Shown: positions 37,204 through 45,001 of the stretch, in pieces | Numbering within the stretch: the first letter of the stretch is position 1 | How the letters are laid out: each line of letters begins with the position of its first letter | Assembly (NCBI GenBank): GCA_045634085.1 | Contig: JAZQZM010000052.1 | Location: 1 to 64,000 of the forward strand | Length of the DNA stretch: 64,000 bases | Direction of reading: 5' to 3' | DNA from: HGM04593 sp045634085 | Lineage (GTDB): Bacteria; Bacteroidota; Bacteroidia; Bacteroidales; Bacteroidaceae | Position numbers and translations under genes: made by a program | The notes under the pieces: generated by a model | What the model was told of the DNA's origin: nothing | What the model saw: the letters and a program-made list of their open reading frames with translations, nothing else | The model's database searches: none

Positions 37204-37275
37204 GGCCCATTCGTCTATCGGCTAGGACGCAAGATTTTCATTCTTGAAAGAGGGGTTCGATTCCCCTATGGGCTA
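37204..37275 (+). tRNA. tRNA-Glu (anticodon TTC)
   Basis: The 72-nt cloverleaf has acceptor GGCCCAT/ATGGGCT (G-U at the first pair), discriminator A, anticodon stem CAAGA/TCTTG with loop TTTTCAT giving anticodon TTC, and T-arm GGGGTTCGATTCCCC. CCA is not encoded. rpsT starts 30 bp downstream. Confidence 0.97.
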
Positions 37276-37304
37276 CAATTAAAACTAAAAAACAATATAA
37301 AGAG

Positions 37305-37559
37305 ATGGCAAATCACAAATCATCACTTAAGAGAATCAGACAGACAGAGAAGAGAAATCTTCAGAACCGTTATTATGGCAAGAACATGCGTTCTGCAGTT
37401 CGCAGTCTTCGTGCTATGACAGACAAGAACGAGGCTTTGGCTAAGTTCCCTGAGGTACAGAAGATGCTTGACAGAATGGCTAAGCGTGGTCTCATCCACA
37501 AGAACAAGGCTGCAAACCTCAAGTCAGGTCTTTGCGCTAAGATTGCAAAATTAGCCTAA
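37305..37559 (+). CDS. rpsT: 30S ribosomal protein S20
   Basis: An 84-residue, highly basic helical protein that binds 16S rRNA early in 30S assembly. It begins MANHKSSLKRIRQTEKRN and contains KMLDRMAKRGLIHKNKAANLK, both diagnostic for S20. A longer out-of-frame reading through the tRNA is a shadow. It probably shares the tRNA-Glu transcript and ends at a strong terminator 28 bp downstream. Confidence 0.98.
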   Translation: MANHKSSLKRIRQTEKRNLQNRYYGKNMRSAVRSLRAMTDKNEALAKFPEVQKMLDRMAKRGLIHKNKAANLKSGLCAKIAKLA

Positions 37560-37587
37560 ATTTTGACACATATATTTACCGAACAGG

Positions 37588-37613
37588 AGGCTGGATTTAC
37601 ATCCAGCCTTTTC
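37588..37613 (+). terminator. Rho-independent terminator of rpsT
   Basis: AGGCTGGAT (37588-37596) and ATCCAGCCT (37601-37609) form a perfect 9-bp stem with loop TTAC, followed by TTTTC. Confidence 0.9.
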
Positions 37614-37799
37614 GTGTATACCCACCCCACGCATTAAAGCATCATAAGCCCACTTCAAACCATATCTTCGGCATACTTTAAAGCGCAGATTCATGCACCG
37701 AAAGAGACCTTTCCCCAACAGCGCCACCTCATATCAGCCGCAACAGTTCAAAAAGTGCCAAAACAACATTTTTTGCATCATTTTTTCATAGAAAAAAAC

Positions 37800-37830
37800 T
37801 TGCTAAAAAAGGCAGTTTTCATTAACTTTG
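37800..37830 (+). promoter_or_regulatory. gyrB promoter (in the 37560-37859 spacer)
   Basis: TTG (37800-37802), 20-bp spacer, TAACTTTG (37823-37830), 30 bp before the gyrB ATG: a near-perfect Bacteroidetes promoter. Of the 300-base gene-free stretch, the first 50 bases hold the rpsT terminator; 37614-37790 shows no ORF, repeat or clear motif, only increasing A/T richness toward the promoter. Confidence 0.8.
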
Positions 37831-37859
37831 TTCAGTTTATTTGACTAGAAAAATCAGTT

Positions 37860-39821
37860 ATGAGCGAAGATATCAACAAGAATTCTACGGCGAGCTATTC
37901 AGCCGATAGTATCCAGGTCCTCGAAGGATTGGAGGCGGTCCGCAAACGCCCTGCGATGTACATTGGAGACATCAGTGAAAAGGGTCTTCACCACTTGGTA
38001 TATGAGGTGGTAGACAACTCTATTGATGAGGCGATGGCCGGATTCTGTACACACATCAATGTAACCATCAACCCAGGAAACTCAATCACTGTTCAGGATA
38101 ACGGACGCGGTATTCCCGTAGACTGGCACGAGAAAGAGGGCCGTTCGGCACTCGAGGTCGTAATGACAGTGCTGCACGCCGGCGGTAAGTTCAACAAGGA
38201 CTCATACAAAGTGTCGGGTGGTCTGCACGGTGTAGGTGTATCTTGTGTGAACGCATTGTCAACACACATGAAGACCGAGGTTTTCCGCGACGGCAAGCAC
38301 TATGAGCAGAACTACTCTTGCGGTAAGCCACTCGACGCAGTACACTGCATCGGCGAGACCGACATCAGAGGAACAAAGCAGACATTCCAGCCCGACGGTT
38401 CAATATTCACAGTAACAGAATACCAGTATCAGATATTGGCAACACGTCTTCGCGAGCTTGCATATCTGAATGCAGGTATCACAATCACATTGACCGACGC
38501 ACGCGAAGCCGATGAGGAGGGCAACCACAAGAGTGAGACATTCCACTCAACCGAGGGTTTGAGAGAGTTCGTGCGCCACATCGACGCATCACGCATTCCA
38601 TTGATTGGCAATGTCATCTACCTGAACACTGAGAAGAACAATATCCCCATCGAGGTTGCCATCCTGTACAACACCGGTTACAGCGAGAACGTACACACAT
38701 ACGTAAACAACATCAACACATACGAAGGTGGTACACACCTTGCTGGTTTCCGTCGCGCCCTTACCCGCACACTCAAGAAATATGCCGATGACACAAAGGC
38801 TCTTGAAAAGGCGAAGGTAGAGATTTCGGGCGAGGACTTCCGTGAGGGTTTGACAGCCATTGTATCAGTAAAGGTCGCTGAGCCACAGTTCGAAGGCCAG
38901 ACAAAGACTAAGCTCGGTAACAGCGAGGTTACAGGCGCCGTAGACCAGGCGGTGGGCGAAGCACTTGCATATTACCTTGAGGAGCACCCCAAGGAGGCCA
39001 AGATGGTTGTCGACAAAGTGATTCTTGCAGCCACAGCGCGTATTGCCGCACGCAAGGCACGCGAAAGCGTACAGCGCAAGAGCCCGATGGGCGGATGCGG
39101 ATTGCCCGGCAAGCTCGCCGACTGCTCAGACAAGAATCCTGAAAACTGCGAATTGTTCCTTGTCGAGGGTGACTCTGCGGGCGGTTCAGCAAAACAGGGA
39201 CGCAAGAACAAGTTCCAGGCAATTCTTCCGTTGCGCGGTAAAATCCTGAACGTGGAAAAGGTAATGTGGCACAAGGCTTTCGAAAGCGACGAGGTGAACA
39301 ACATTATCCAGGCCATTGGAGTACGTTTCGGACTTGATCCTGAGGACAGCAAGAAGGCAAACATCGAGAAGCTCCGCTACCACAAGATCATCATGATGGC
39401 CGATGCCGACGTCGACGGTGCACACATCGGTACACTTATCATGACACTCTTCTACCGCTATATGCCGGAGCTCATTGAGGCCGGCTACCTCTACAAGGCA
39501 ATGCCGCCACTCTACCTCTGCTCAAAGGGCAAGGTAAAGAAATACTGCTACGACGACAAGGAGAAAGAGGCATTCATCCAGGAGTATGCAGGCGGCAACG
39601 AAAAGGACATCAACATCCAGCGCTATAAGGGTCTTGGTGAGATGAACCCGGAGCAGCTTTGGGACACTACAATGAACCCCGAGACACGTACATTGAAGCA
39701 AGTAACCATCCGCGACGCACAGGAGGCCGACTACATCTTCTCAATGCTCATGGGTGACGATGTAGGTCCACGCCGCGAATTCATCGAAAAGAACGCTACA
39801 TACGCCAACATCGACGCATAA
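37860..39821 (+). CDS. gyrB: DNA gyrase subunit B
   Basis: A 653-residue ATPase subunit of DNA gyrase, which introduces negative supercoils with GyrA. The GHKL ATPase domain has VYEVVDNSIDEAMAG and VQDNGRGIPVDWH, the transducer domain follows, and the TOPRIM domain has LVEGDSAGGSAKQGRKN and ADADVDGAHIGTL. QRYKGLGEMNPEQLWDTTMN near the C-terminus is the GyrB signature. ParE is excluded by the close fit to GyrB length and motifs, although gyrase/topo IV separation by eye is not absolute. gyrA is not in the window. Confidence 0.96.
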   Translation: MSEDINKNSTASYSADSIQVLEGLEAVRKRPAMYIGDISEKGLHHLVYEVVDNSIDEAMAGFCTHINVTINPGNSITVQDNGRGIPVDWHEKEGRSALEVVMTVLHAGGKFNKDSYKVSGGLHGVGVSCVNALSTHMKTEVFRDGKHYEQNYSCGKPLDAVHCIGETDIRGTKQTFQPDGSIFTVTEYQYQILATRLRELAYLNAGITITLTDAREADEEGNHKSETFHSTEGLREFVRHIDASRIPLIGNVIYLNTEKNNIPIEVAILYNTGYSENVHTYVNNINTYEGGTHLAGFRRALTRTLKKYADDTKALEKAKVEISGEDFREGLTAIVSVKVAEPQFEGQTKTKLGNSEVTGAVDQAVGEALAYYLEEHPKEAKMVVDKVILAATARIAARKARESVQRKSPMGGCGLPGKLADCSDKNPENCELFLVEGDSAGGSAKQGRKNKFQAILPLRGKILNVEKVMWHKAFESDEVNNIIQAIGVRFGLDPEDSKKANIEKLRYHKIIMMADADVDGAHIGTLIMTLFYRYMPELIEAGYLYKAMPPLYLCSKGKVKKYCYDDKEKEAFIQEYAGGNEKDINIQRYKGLGEMNPEQLWDTTMNPETRTLKQVTIRDAQEADYIFSMLMGDDVGPRREFIEKNATYANIDA

Positions 39822-39830
39822 AATAAATAA

Positions 39831-39888
39831 ACAGACAATAGAATTAAAGCAGCGATTTTTTAATCGCTGCTTTAATTCTATTGTCTGT
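39831..39888. terminator. 27-bp perfect hairpin, bidirectional terminator
   Basis: Bases 39831-39857 are perfectly complementary to 39862-39888 with a TTTT loop. The stem is A/T-rich at its base with a GCAGCGATT top. It lies between convergent gyrB and the 39924-40526 gene, so it can serve both strands. Confidence 0.75.
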
Positions 39889-39923
39889 CCGCACTTAGCA
39901 TACGGGGCAATGCATAGTATTCA

Positions 39924-40526
39924 TCAATCTTCACCCCGCAGACTTCTTATATGCTGCAGTATACCATCAAGACGCCTCTTGTTTGCCTTCTGCTGACAGT
40001 ATCCCCAAATAGCCGACAATCCCATAGCGAATGTAGTTACGGCAATAACCTCAACACTCCAGCTGAAGCCCGATGCAACAAGTATTGTCCAGGCAATCAG
40101 TGCTATGTACGGCGGCAACATAATCTTGCCTGTCATGGAACGGAGACGTTCATGGCCCAGAACCTTCTCCTGCGCCTCGGTCATTGTCATTGACGGCAGA
40201 CGGTCAATGTCAAGAGCCTTGTAACACCTGCGGTTCAGAAAATATTCCAACATGCTTACCGCCAAGATAAAAAGACTGAAGCCCCAATATTCAACACCCC
40301 TGTCAATATACATGGCAAAGAACACGATACTTACTACGGGGGCCGAAATCAACGAAATACGGAATCGGTTCCTGTACCACTTCTCGACGTGAGAGAGTTT
40401 TTCCTCAATTGCCCCGTTTACTATATCCTCACTAATTATACGCTGTTTTTCCAACTTTTCGTCGAGAAGACCAAACTGTTTCTTAAGCTCCTCGAACTCC
40501 TTGAAATCTATTTCACGCTGTGTCAT
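39924..40526 (-). CDS. Hypothetical four-helix membrane protein linked to ECF sigma factor
   Basis: A 200-residue protein of no family I can name. An N-terminal charged coiled-coil-like region (about 1-50, from FKEFEELKKQFGLLDEKLEK) is followed by two membrane helices (about 54-72 and 78-95), a soluble loop with SMTMTEAQEKVLGHERL, then two more helices (about 133-152 and 157-175), ending in a basic tail. It starts 11 bases after the sigma factor stop, so the two are probably cotranscribed. It may hold or modulate the sigma factor at the membrane (anti-sigma role), but it lacks a recognisable zinc-binding anti-sigma motif, so this is only inference. Confidence 0.75.
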   Translation of the reverse strand: MTQREIDFKEFEELKKQFGLLDEKLEKQRIISEDIVNGAIEEKLSHVEKWYRNRFRISLISAPVVSIVFFAMYIDRGVEYWGFSLFILAVSMLEYFLNRRCYKALDIDRLPSMTMTEAQEKVLGHERLRSMTGKIMLPPYIALIAWTILVASGFSWSVEVIAVTTFAMGLSAIWGYCQQKANKRRLDGILQHIRSLRGED

Positions 40527-40537
40527 AGTTGCTGTTT

Positions 40538-41020
40538 TTAATTGTTAGACATTGATTTCAACTGCTCCTTTATACGGAACAGCCTGGTGGTCACGTTTGA
40601 CAGTGTAATACCGACAACGTTGGCTATATCCTGATAGCTCATATTCTCCAGCCAAAGAAGAATGATTGCCCTATCGAAGACATCGAGACGGTTGATCCTG
40701 TCATACAGCATCTGAATCTGTTTACTGTGTTCGTCCTCATCGTGGTACAGGTCAATGTCAACCAGTAGAGGAACAGTCTGTACACTACTCTTCTTCTTCC
40801 GTTCCTGGTTACTGCATGTGTTCAGGCTGACACGCCATATCCAAGTTTTTATATCACTGTCTCCACGGAAGTCCTTGAACCCCTTCCAAAGATTTATCAA
40901 TATCTCCTGAAAAAGGTCATTGACCTCTTCCTTGTCGTTGGAAAAGAAGTAGCAGACAGTATAAATTGTCTTGCGGTACTCCTTGACCATTTCAGTAAAT
41001 TTACGTTCAGTATTATCCAT
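40538..41020 (-). CDS. ECF-type RNA polymerase sigma factor
   Basis: A 160-residue sigma-70 family factor with only regions 2 and 4. Region 2 contains DLFQEILINLWKGFKDFRG and DIKTWIWRVSLNTCSN; region 4 contains FDRAIILLWLENMSYQDIAN and GITLSNVTTRLFRIKEQLK, the helix-turn-helix that reads the -35 element. Target genes are unknown; a typical arrangement is self-activation with the following membrane protein as regulator. A candidate minus-strand -7 box TATTTTTG lies at 41106-41113. Confidence 0.92.
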   Translation of the reverse strand: MDNTERKFTEMVKEYRKTIYTVCYFFSNDKEEVNDLFQEILINLWKGFKDFRGDSDIKTWIWRVSLNTCSNQERKKKSSVQTVPLLVDIDLYHDEDEHSKQIQMLYDRINRLDVFDRAIILLWLENMSYQDIANVVGITLSNVTTRLFRIKEQLKSMSNN

Positions 41021-41348
41021 CAGTTTTTGTGTTTTAGAAGCTTCTTGTTTCTACTTGCTTAGACACACAAGAGAGAAGAAACTTTCATAAAAATGGAATT
41101 ATTTTCAAAAATAGATAGAAAAAAGATGAAAAACATGAAAAATTAAAGCCTTATCATTCAAATGAGGTGTCAATCAAAGCTTATTTTCTTTGAAATTACA
41201 ATTGCATGCGCTGTTCGTTTTCTACATCCACAGGAAAGCGTTGTCAGCACTGGTGCGCATTAAAGCTCTTAGCAAAATGAGTGTCAGCTTTTTGGGCGAC
41301 GCGTTTTTATCATTTACTCAATGAAAGAAGATAAAAGAAAGAATTTTA
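41021..41348. other. A/T-rich intergenic region upstream of the ECF sigma gene
   Basis: 328 bases without a credible gene. It holds the presumed sigma-factor promoter (minus strand, TATTTTTG at 41106-41113, without a clear -33). The part near the nitroreductase end has no terminator-like hairpin with a T run that I can see. No repeats found. Confidence 0.4.
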
Positions 41349-41984
41349 TCACTTGATTATCAGGTCATCCAGACGCACCTTAGGTACACAGTGCACACCA
41401 TCCTCACGATAATAAGCATGCGGTTCGTCAGCCGCAATCTCAACAATTCGCTGCTTCTCGGCACTCTTGCCAATTGCAACAACCATCAACGGCTCAAGAG
41501 TAATACCCAAAGCCTCTTTAATCTTCTCTTTATCGAACGAAAGTATGCACAGACCGTTAAGACCTATTTCAACCGCCTGCAACAACATGCTCTGCACCGA
41601 GATTCCAAGATCAATATAAGTACTTGTACGCGACTCTATAGAAGAACAGACAACGATAAAGGCCTTCGGTTCAGTACCTGGGAACGGCAGCGAAAGCTCT
41701 TTCAAGGCACTTCCCATTGAAATATGAGGCAACACCTTGTGAGCCTCATCATGCTTCACGATACGGAAACGCAGCACCTGTCCATTACGCGCCGATGCAA
41801 TTTTGGTATTCACGGTAACAATCCTGCGTAGCTGGTCCTCACGCACGACAAAGGAACCGTCATAGCCACGCGTACTGCGATTCTTCTCTAGAAGCGATAC
41901 AAGACCGACCTTCGCTTTTTTATTACCACCGGGCACCTGCGCACGATGCTGCTCCATCTTCTTTTCCAAATAGTTGTCTGCCAT
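41349..41984 (-). CDS. Nitroreductase-family FMN oxidoreductase
   Basis: A 211-residue FMN-dependent NAD(P)H oxidoreductase of the nitroreductase superfamily. It contains LLEKNRSTRGYDGSFVV, with the Arg-Ser segment that binds FMN phosphate, then RRIVTVNTKIASARNGQ (SARNGQ replacing the common APSAxNxQPW form) and IDLGISVQSMLLQAVEIGLN, the conserved dimer helix. C-terminal PLMVVAIGKSAEKQ also fits. Substrate unknown; physiological roles include quinone or flavin reduction. It lies 57 bp downstream of tRNA-Cys. Confidence 0.88.
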   Translation of the reverse strand: MADNYLEKKMEQHRAQVPGGNKKAKVGLVSLLEKNRSTRGYDGSFVVREDQLRRIVTVNTKIASARNGQVLRFRIVKHDEAHKVLPHISMGSALKELSLPFPGTEPKAFIVVCSSIESRTSTYIDLGISVQSMLLQAVEIGLNGLCILSFDKEKIKEALGITLEPLMVVAIGKSAEKQRIVEIAADEPHAYYREDGVHCVPKVRLDDLIIK

Positions 41985-42009
41985 ATCGTAGAATAAAATC
42001 GTAGAAACG

Positions 42010-42040
42010 AAAAAAGAGCCTCAGCAGACTGAAGCTCTTT
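42010..42040 (-). terminator. Rho-independent terminator of tRNA-Cys
   Basis: Read on the minus strand, AAAGAGC-TTCAG and CTGAG-GCTC form a stem around TCTG, followed by TTTTTT. It begins one base after the tRNA 3' end. Confidence 0.8.
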
Positions 42041-42041
42041 G

Positions 42042-42113
42042 AGGTACCTGGCGGATTCGAACCGCCGTACATGGTTTTGCAGACCACTGACTAAGCCACT
42101 CATCCAAGGTACC
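42042..42113 (-). tRNA. tRNA-Cys (anticodon GCA)
   Basis: A 72-nt minus-strand cloverleaf: acceptor GGTACCT/AGGTACC, discriminator U (an identity element for Cys), anticodon loop CTGCAAA giving GCA, T-arm GGCGGTTCGAATCCGCC. CCA is not encoded. A terminator follows immediately. Confidence 0.97.
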
Positions 42114-42262
42114 GGTTGCATTAGCGATGACAAAGGTAAGACATTTTTTGTGAACAACAAACAAAGATGCCCATTTTTTACCTTTTTAAGCCTTTTTTGA
42201 GCAAATATTCAGCCATTTGAGCCGGTAATATGCTTTAATGACCTATCTTCGCAGATGAAATC

Positions 42263-43576
42263 ATGATACACAAGGTAGAGAAATACATTGCAACCAACAA
42301 GTTGCTGAAGCCGAAAGGCAAGGTTCTTGTGGGACTGAGCGGAGGAGCCGACTCGGTAGCATTGCTCATTGTTCTCACCCGGCTCGGTTACGGTTGCGAA
42401 GCCATGCACTGCAATTTTCACCTCCGCGGTGAAGAGAGTCACAGGGACGAACAGTTCGTGAAACAATTGTGCAAGAAAACCGGCACAACACTCACTGTCG
42501 TTCATTTTGACACGGCAGGATATGCCAAGGAGAAAGGCATATCAATTGAAATGGCTGCACGTGAATTGCGTTACAAAGCTTTTGAAGAGCAAAGAACCGC
42601 CTGCGGTGCCGATGCCATAGCCGTAGCCCATCACCGCGATGACTCCGCCGAAACCCTTTTGCTGAACCTTATACGAGGAACTGGCATAAAGGGACTACGT
42701 GGCATACAACCGAAGAACGGCCACATTGTGCGTCCGCTACTGTGCGTCGGACGTGCCGATATCATAGACTACCTCAAATGGCGTGGCGAGGATTATGTGA
42801 CCGACAGCACAAACCTCACGACAGACTACACACGCAACAAGATAAGACTTGAACTCTTGCCGCTGATGGAGGAAATAAACCCGTCAGTACTTGAAAGCCT
42901 CTCGGCCACAGCCGGTAGAGTTTCCGAGGCCGTACTCATATATGAGAATGCCATGGAACAGGCGGTATCAAGAGTGAAAGAGGGTAACATTATTGACATA
43001 ATCAAGCTAAAGAAAGAGATTGCACCACAAAGCATACTGCACACTATACTCTCCCCTCTTGGTTTCAACAGCTCACAGATTGAGAATATTGCAGGAGCAT
43101 TGGATGCAGAAAGCGGAAAACAGTTCCATGCACCAGGTCACAGCCTTGTAAAAGACCGCGACAGATTTGTTCTGATATCCAAGGTTGCAGATATCATTCA
43201 AGCAACAGAATTGCCCGCAGAAGGAGAATTACACATTAATGACGGCGTGTTGAAAGTAACTGCATGTACCTTTGACGGAATTGTATCAAAGGAACTCAAT
43301 ATAGCCACACTTGACACGGAAAAACTCCGTTTTCCTCTTACATTGCGACAGGCAAGGAACGGCGACCGTTTCGCGCCATTCGGTATGCGTGGTACCAGAC
43401 TCGTCAGCGACTACCTGACCGACCGTAAGAAAAGCATAATTGAAAAACAGCAGCAGTTGGTTGTGACAGATGCCTGCGGAGAAATAGTGTGGCTCGTTGG
43501 CGAACGCCCCGCAGCCCCTTTCTGCATAAACAAAAACACAAAGGAAGTTCTCAAGCTTGCCTGGGAAAAGGCATGA
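42263..43576 (+). CDS. tilS: tRNA(Ile)-lysidine synthetase TilS
   Basis: A 437-residue ATP-dependent ligase that converts C34 of the CAU-anticodon tRNA-Ile to lysidine so that AUA is read as Ile. The N-terminal PP-loop reads LVGLSGGADSVALLIVLTRL, then MHCNFHLRGEESHRDE and AVAHHRDDSAETLLLNLIRGT, all TilS signatures. The C-terminal half holds the substrate-binding domains (TilS_C with GDRFAPFGMRGTRLVSDYLTDRK, read near 375-400). Essential in most bacteria. It is convergent with the Sel1 protein gene, 19 bases between stops. Confidence 0.96.
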   Translation: MIHKVEKYIATNKLLKPKGKVLVGLSGGADSVALLIVLTRLGYGCEAMHCNFHLRGEESHRDEQFVKQLCKKTGTTLTVVHFDTAGYAKEKGISIEMAARELRYKAFEEQRTACGADAIAVAHHRDDSAETLLLNLIRGTGIKGLRGIQPKNGHIVRPLLCVGRADIIDYLKWRGEDYVTDSTNLTTDYTRNKIRLELLPLMEEINPSVLESLSATAGRVSEAVLIYENAMEQAVSRVKEGNIIDIIKLKKEIAPQSILHTILSPLGFNSSQIENIAGALDAESGKQFHAPGHSLVKDRDRFVLISKVADIIQATELPAEGELHINDGVLKVTACTFDGIVSKELNIATLDTEKLRFPLTLRQARNGDRFAPFGMRGTRLVSDYLTDRKKSIIEKQQQLVVTDACGEIVWLVGERPAAPFCINKNTKEVLKLAWEKA

Positions 43577-43595
43577 TTCCCTATCAGTACAAATA

Positions 43596-44900
43596 TCAAT
43601 TGTTAAGATAGACAAGCGCCCTTCTTGCCTCTTTTGAACCCTCGCTATAGGCTTTCTTAAGCAGTTTCACCCCTTTTGAACGGTCTGTTGCAACACCTTG
43701 TCCATTGTAATAACATACTCCAAGATAGTACTTCGAATCGGTGTACCCTTGCTCCGAAGCCAATGTAAACCACTCAACAGCTTTCTCATAGTCCTGTTCA
43801 AGTCCCAACCCCTCATAACAGCATACCCCCATGTTGTGCCGTGCACGGGCATTCTCCTGAGCAGCCGACTTGGCGAACCACATAACTGCAGCCCGGACAT
43901 TCCCGGCAACACCTTTCCCTGTGAGATAGCAGAATCCCAGGTCACACTGGGCATCGGCATGTCCAGCTTCAGCAGCCTGAGTAAACCACATTACTGCCTT
44001 TTTATCATCCTTTGGCACAATAGTTCCATCGGAGCAGATTTGTCCCAGAGTATACTGGGCATCGGCATGTCCAGCTTCAGCAGCCTTCTCAAGCCACTCC
44101 ACGGCAAGTTTCCTGTCATTGCCGCAATCTGCATCAAGATAACAGAGAGCCAGGGCATACTGCGCCTCGACGAAACCCTCTTTTGCAGCTTTCTCATACA
44201 GGTCCATAGCCACCCAACTGTCACCTTCAATACCCACGCCCCACTCATAACAGTAGGCAAGATTATATATGCCTTCAAGATTGCCGTTATCAGCCGCCTT
44301 GCCATACCACTTGACAGCCTCATATTCATCCTTTGTCACAGCATATCCGTTGGCATAGCACGTACCAAGGTAAGACTGCGCCTCGGCATTATCCTTCCCG
44401 GCAGCACGTCTGAGCCATTCTACAGCAACCGAATAATCCTGCTCCACGCCCAAACCGCTATAATAACATATGCCCAAGGCACACTCGGCATCGGCATGCC
44501 CCTGGGAAGCAGCCATCGTATACCACTCGATAGCATCCTCGTGCGAAGGTCCAATTCCATAACCATACTCGCAACAGTATCCCGCACTGAACTGGGCATC
44601 GGCAACACCATCTACGGCAGCCTTTACAAACCATTCAAAAGCCTGGTCATAATCCTGTTCTACGCCGGTTCCATTATAGAGACAGAGCCCGTAATCATAT
44701 CTTGCCATTGCATGCCCACCCTCTGCAGCACTTCTCCACAAGGCTGCAGCCGCAACATACTCCTCGTCATTGTAAGCCTCAACGCCCTCAATGTACATCG
44801 CCTCAAGGGAATCTGTTTCAACAGTAGGAACTGCTACCGGATGAGAATATGCCAGTGCCGAAAAGCAACTCAGCAGCATGAGGAACATACACTTTTTCAT
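43596..44900 (-). CDS. Secreted Sel1-like repeat (TPR-type) protein
   Basis: A 434-residue protein with a signal peptide (cleavage near ALAYSHP) followed by about ten 36-residue Sel1-like repeats, each of the form A-x-x-x-LG-x-CYxxGxGVxxDxxxAVxWxxxAA. Two repeats are nearly identical at DNA level (around 43950-43990 and 44058-44098, 108 bases apart), showing recent duplication. Sel1 repeats are protein-binding alpha-solenoids; the partner is unknown, and location is periplasmic or surface. An 85-105 bp gap separates it from the trypsin-like/TPR gene upstream. Antisense open frames here are by-products of the repeats. Confidence 0.92.
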   Translation of the reverse strand: MKKCMFLMLLSCFSALAYSHPVAVPTVETDSLEAMYIEGVEAYNDEEYVAAAALWRSAAEGGHAMARYDYGLCLYNGTGVEQDYDQAFEWFVKAAVDGVADAQFSAGYCCEYGYGIGPSHEDAIEWYTMAASQGHADAECALGICYYSGLGVEQDYSVAVEWLRRAAGKDNAEAQSYLGTCYANGYAVTKDEYEAVKWYGKAADNGNLEGIYNLAYCYEWGVGIEGDSWVAMDLYEKAAKEGFVEAQYALALCYLDADCGNDRKLAVEWLEKAAEAGHADAQYTLGQICSDGTIVPKDDKKAVMWFTQAAEAGHADAQCDLGFCYLTGKGVAGNVRAAVMWFAKSAAQENARARHNMGVCCYEGLGLEQDYEKAVEWFTLASEQGYTDSKYYLGVCYYNGQGVATDRSKGVKLLKKAYSEGSKEARRALVYLNN

Positions 44901-45001
44901 AGCAAAGAAAGATTACTGTTACTGCGCAAATTTAAAGTGCTCTACAAGGGAATAAAAGGGAAAAAGCCTAACCCTAAGTAGGATTTTCCCTATTTGAAAC
45001 A

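Noticed and set aside
43698..44981. 427-codon open frame on the plus strand across the Sel1 gene
   Set aside because: It is antisense to a repetitive protein; lack of stops follows from the 36-codon repeats, and its translation shows no recognisable domain.
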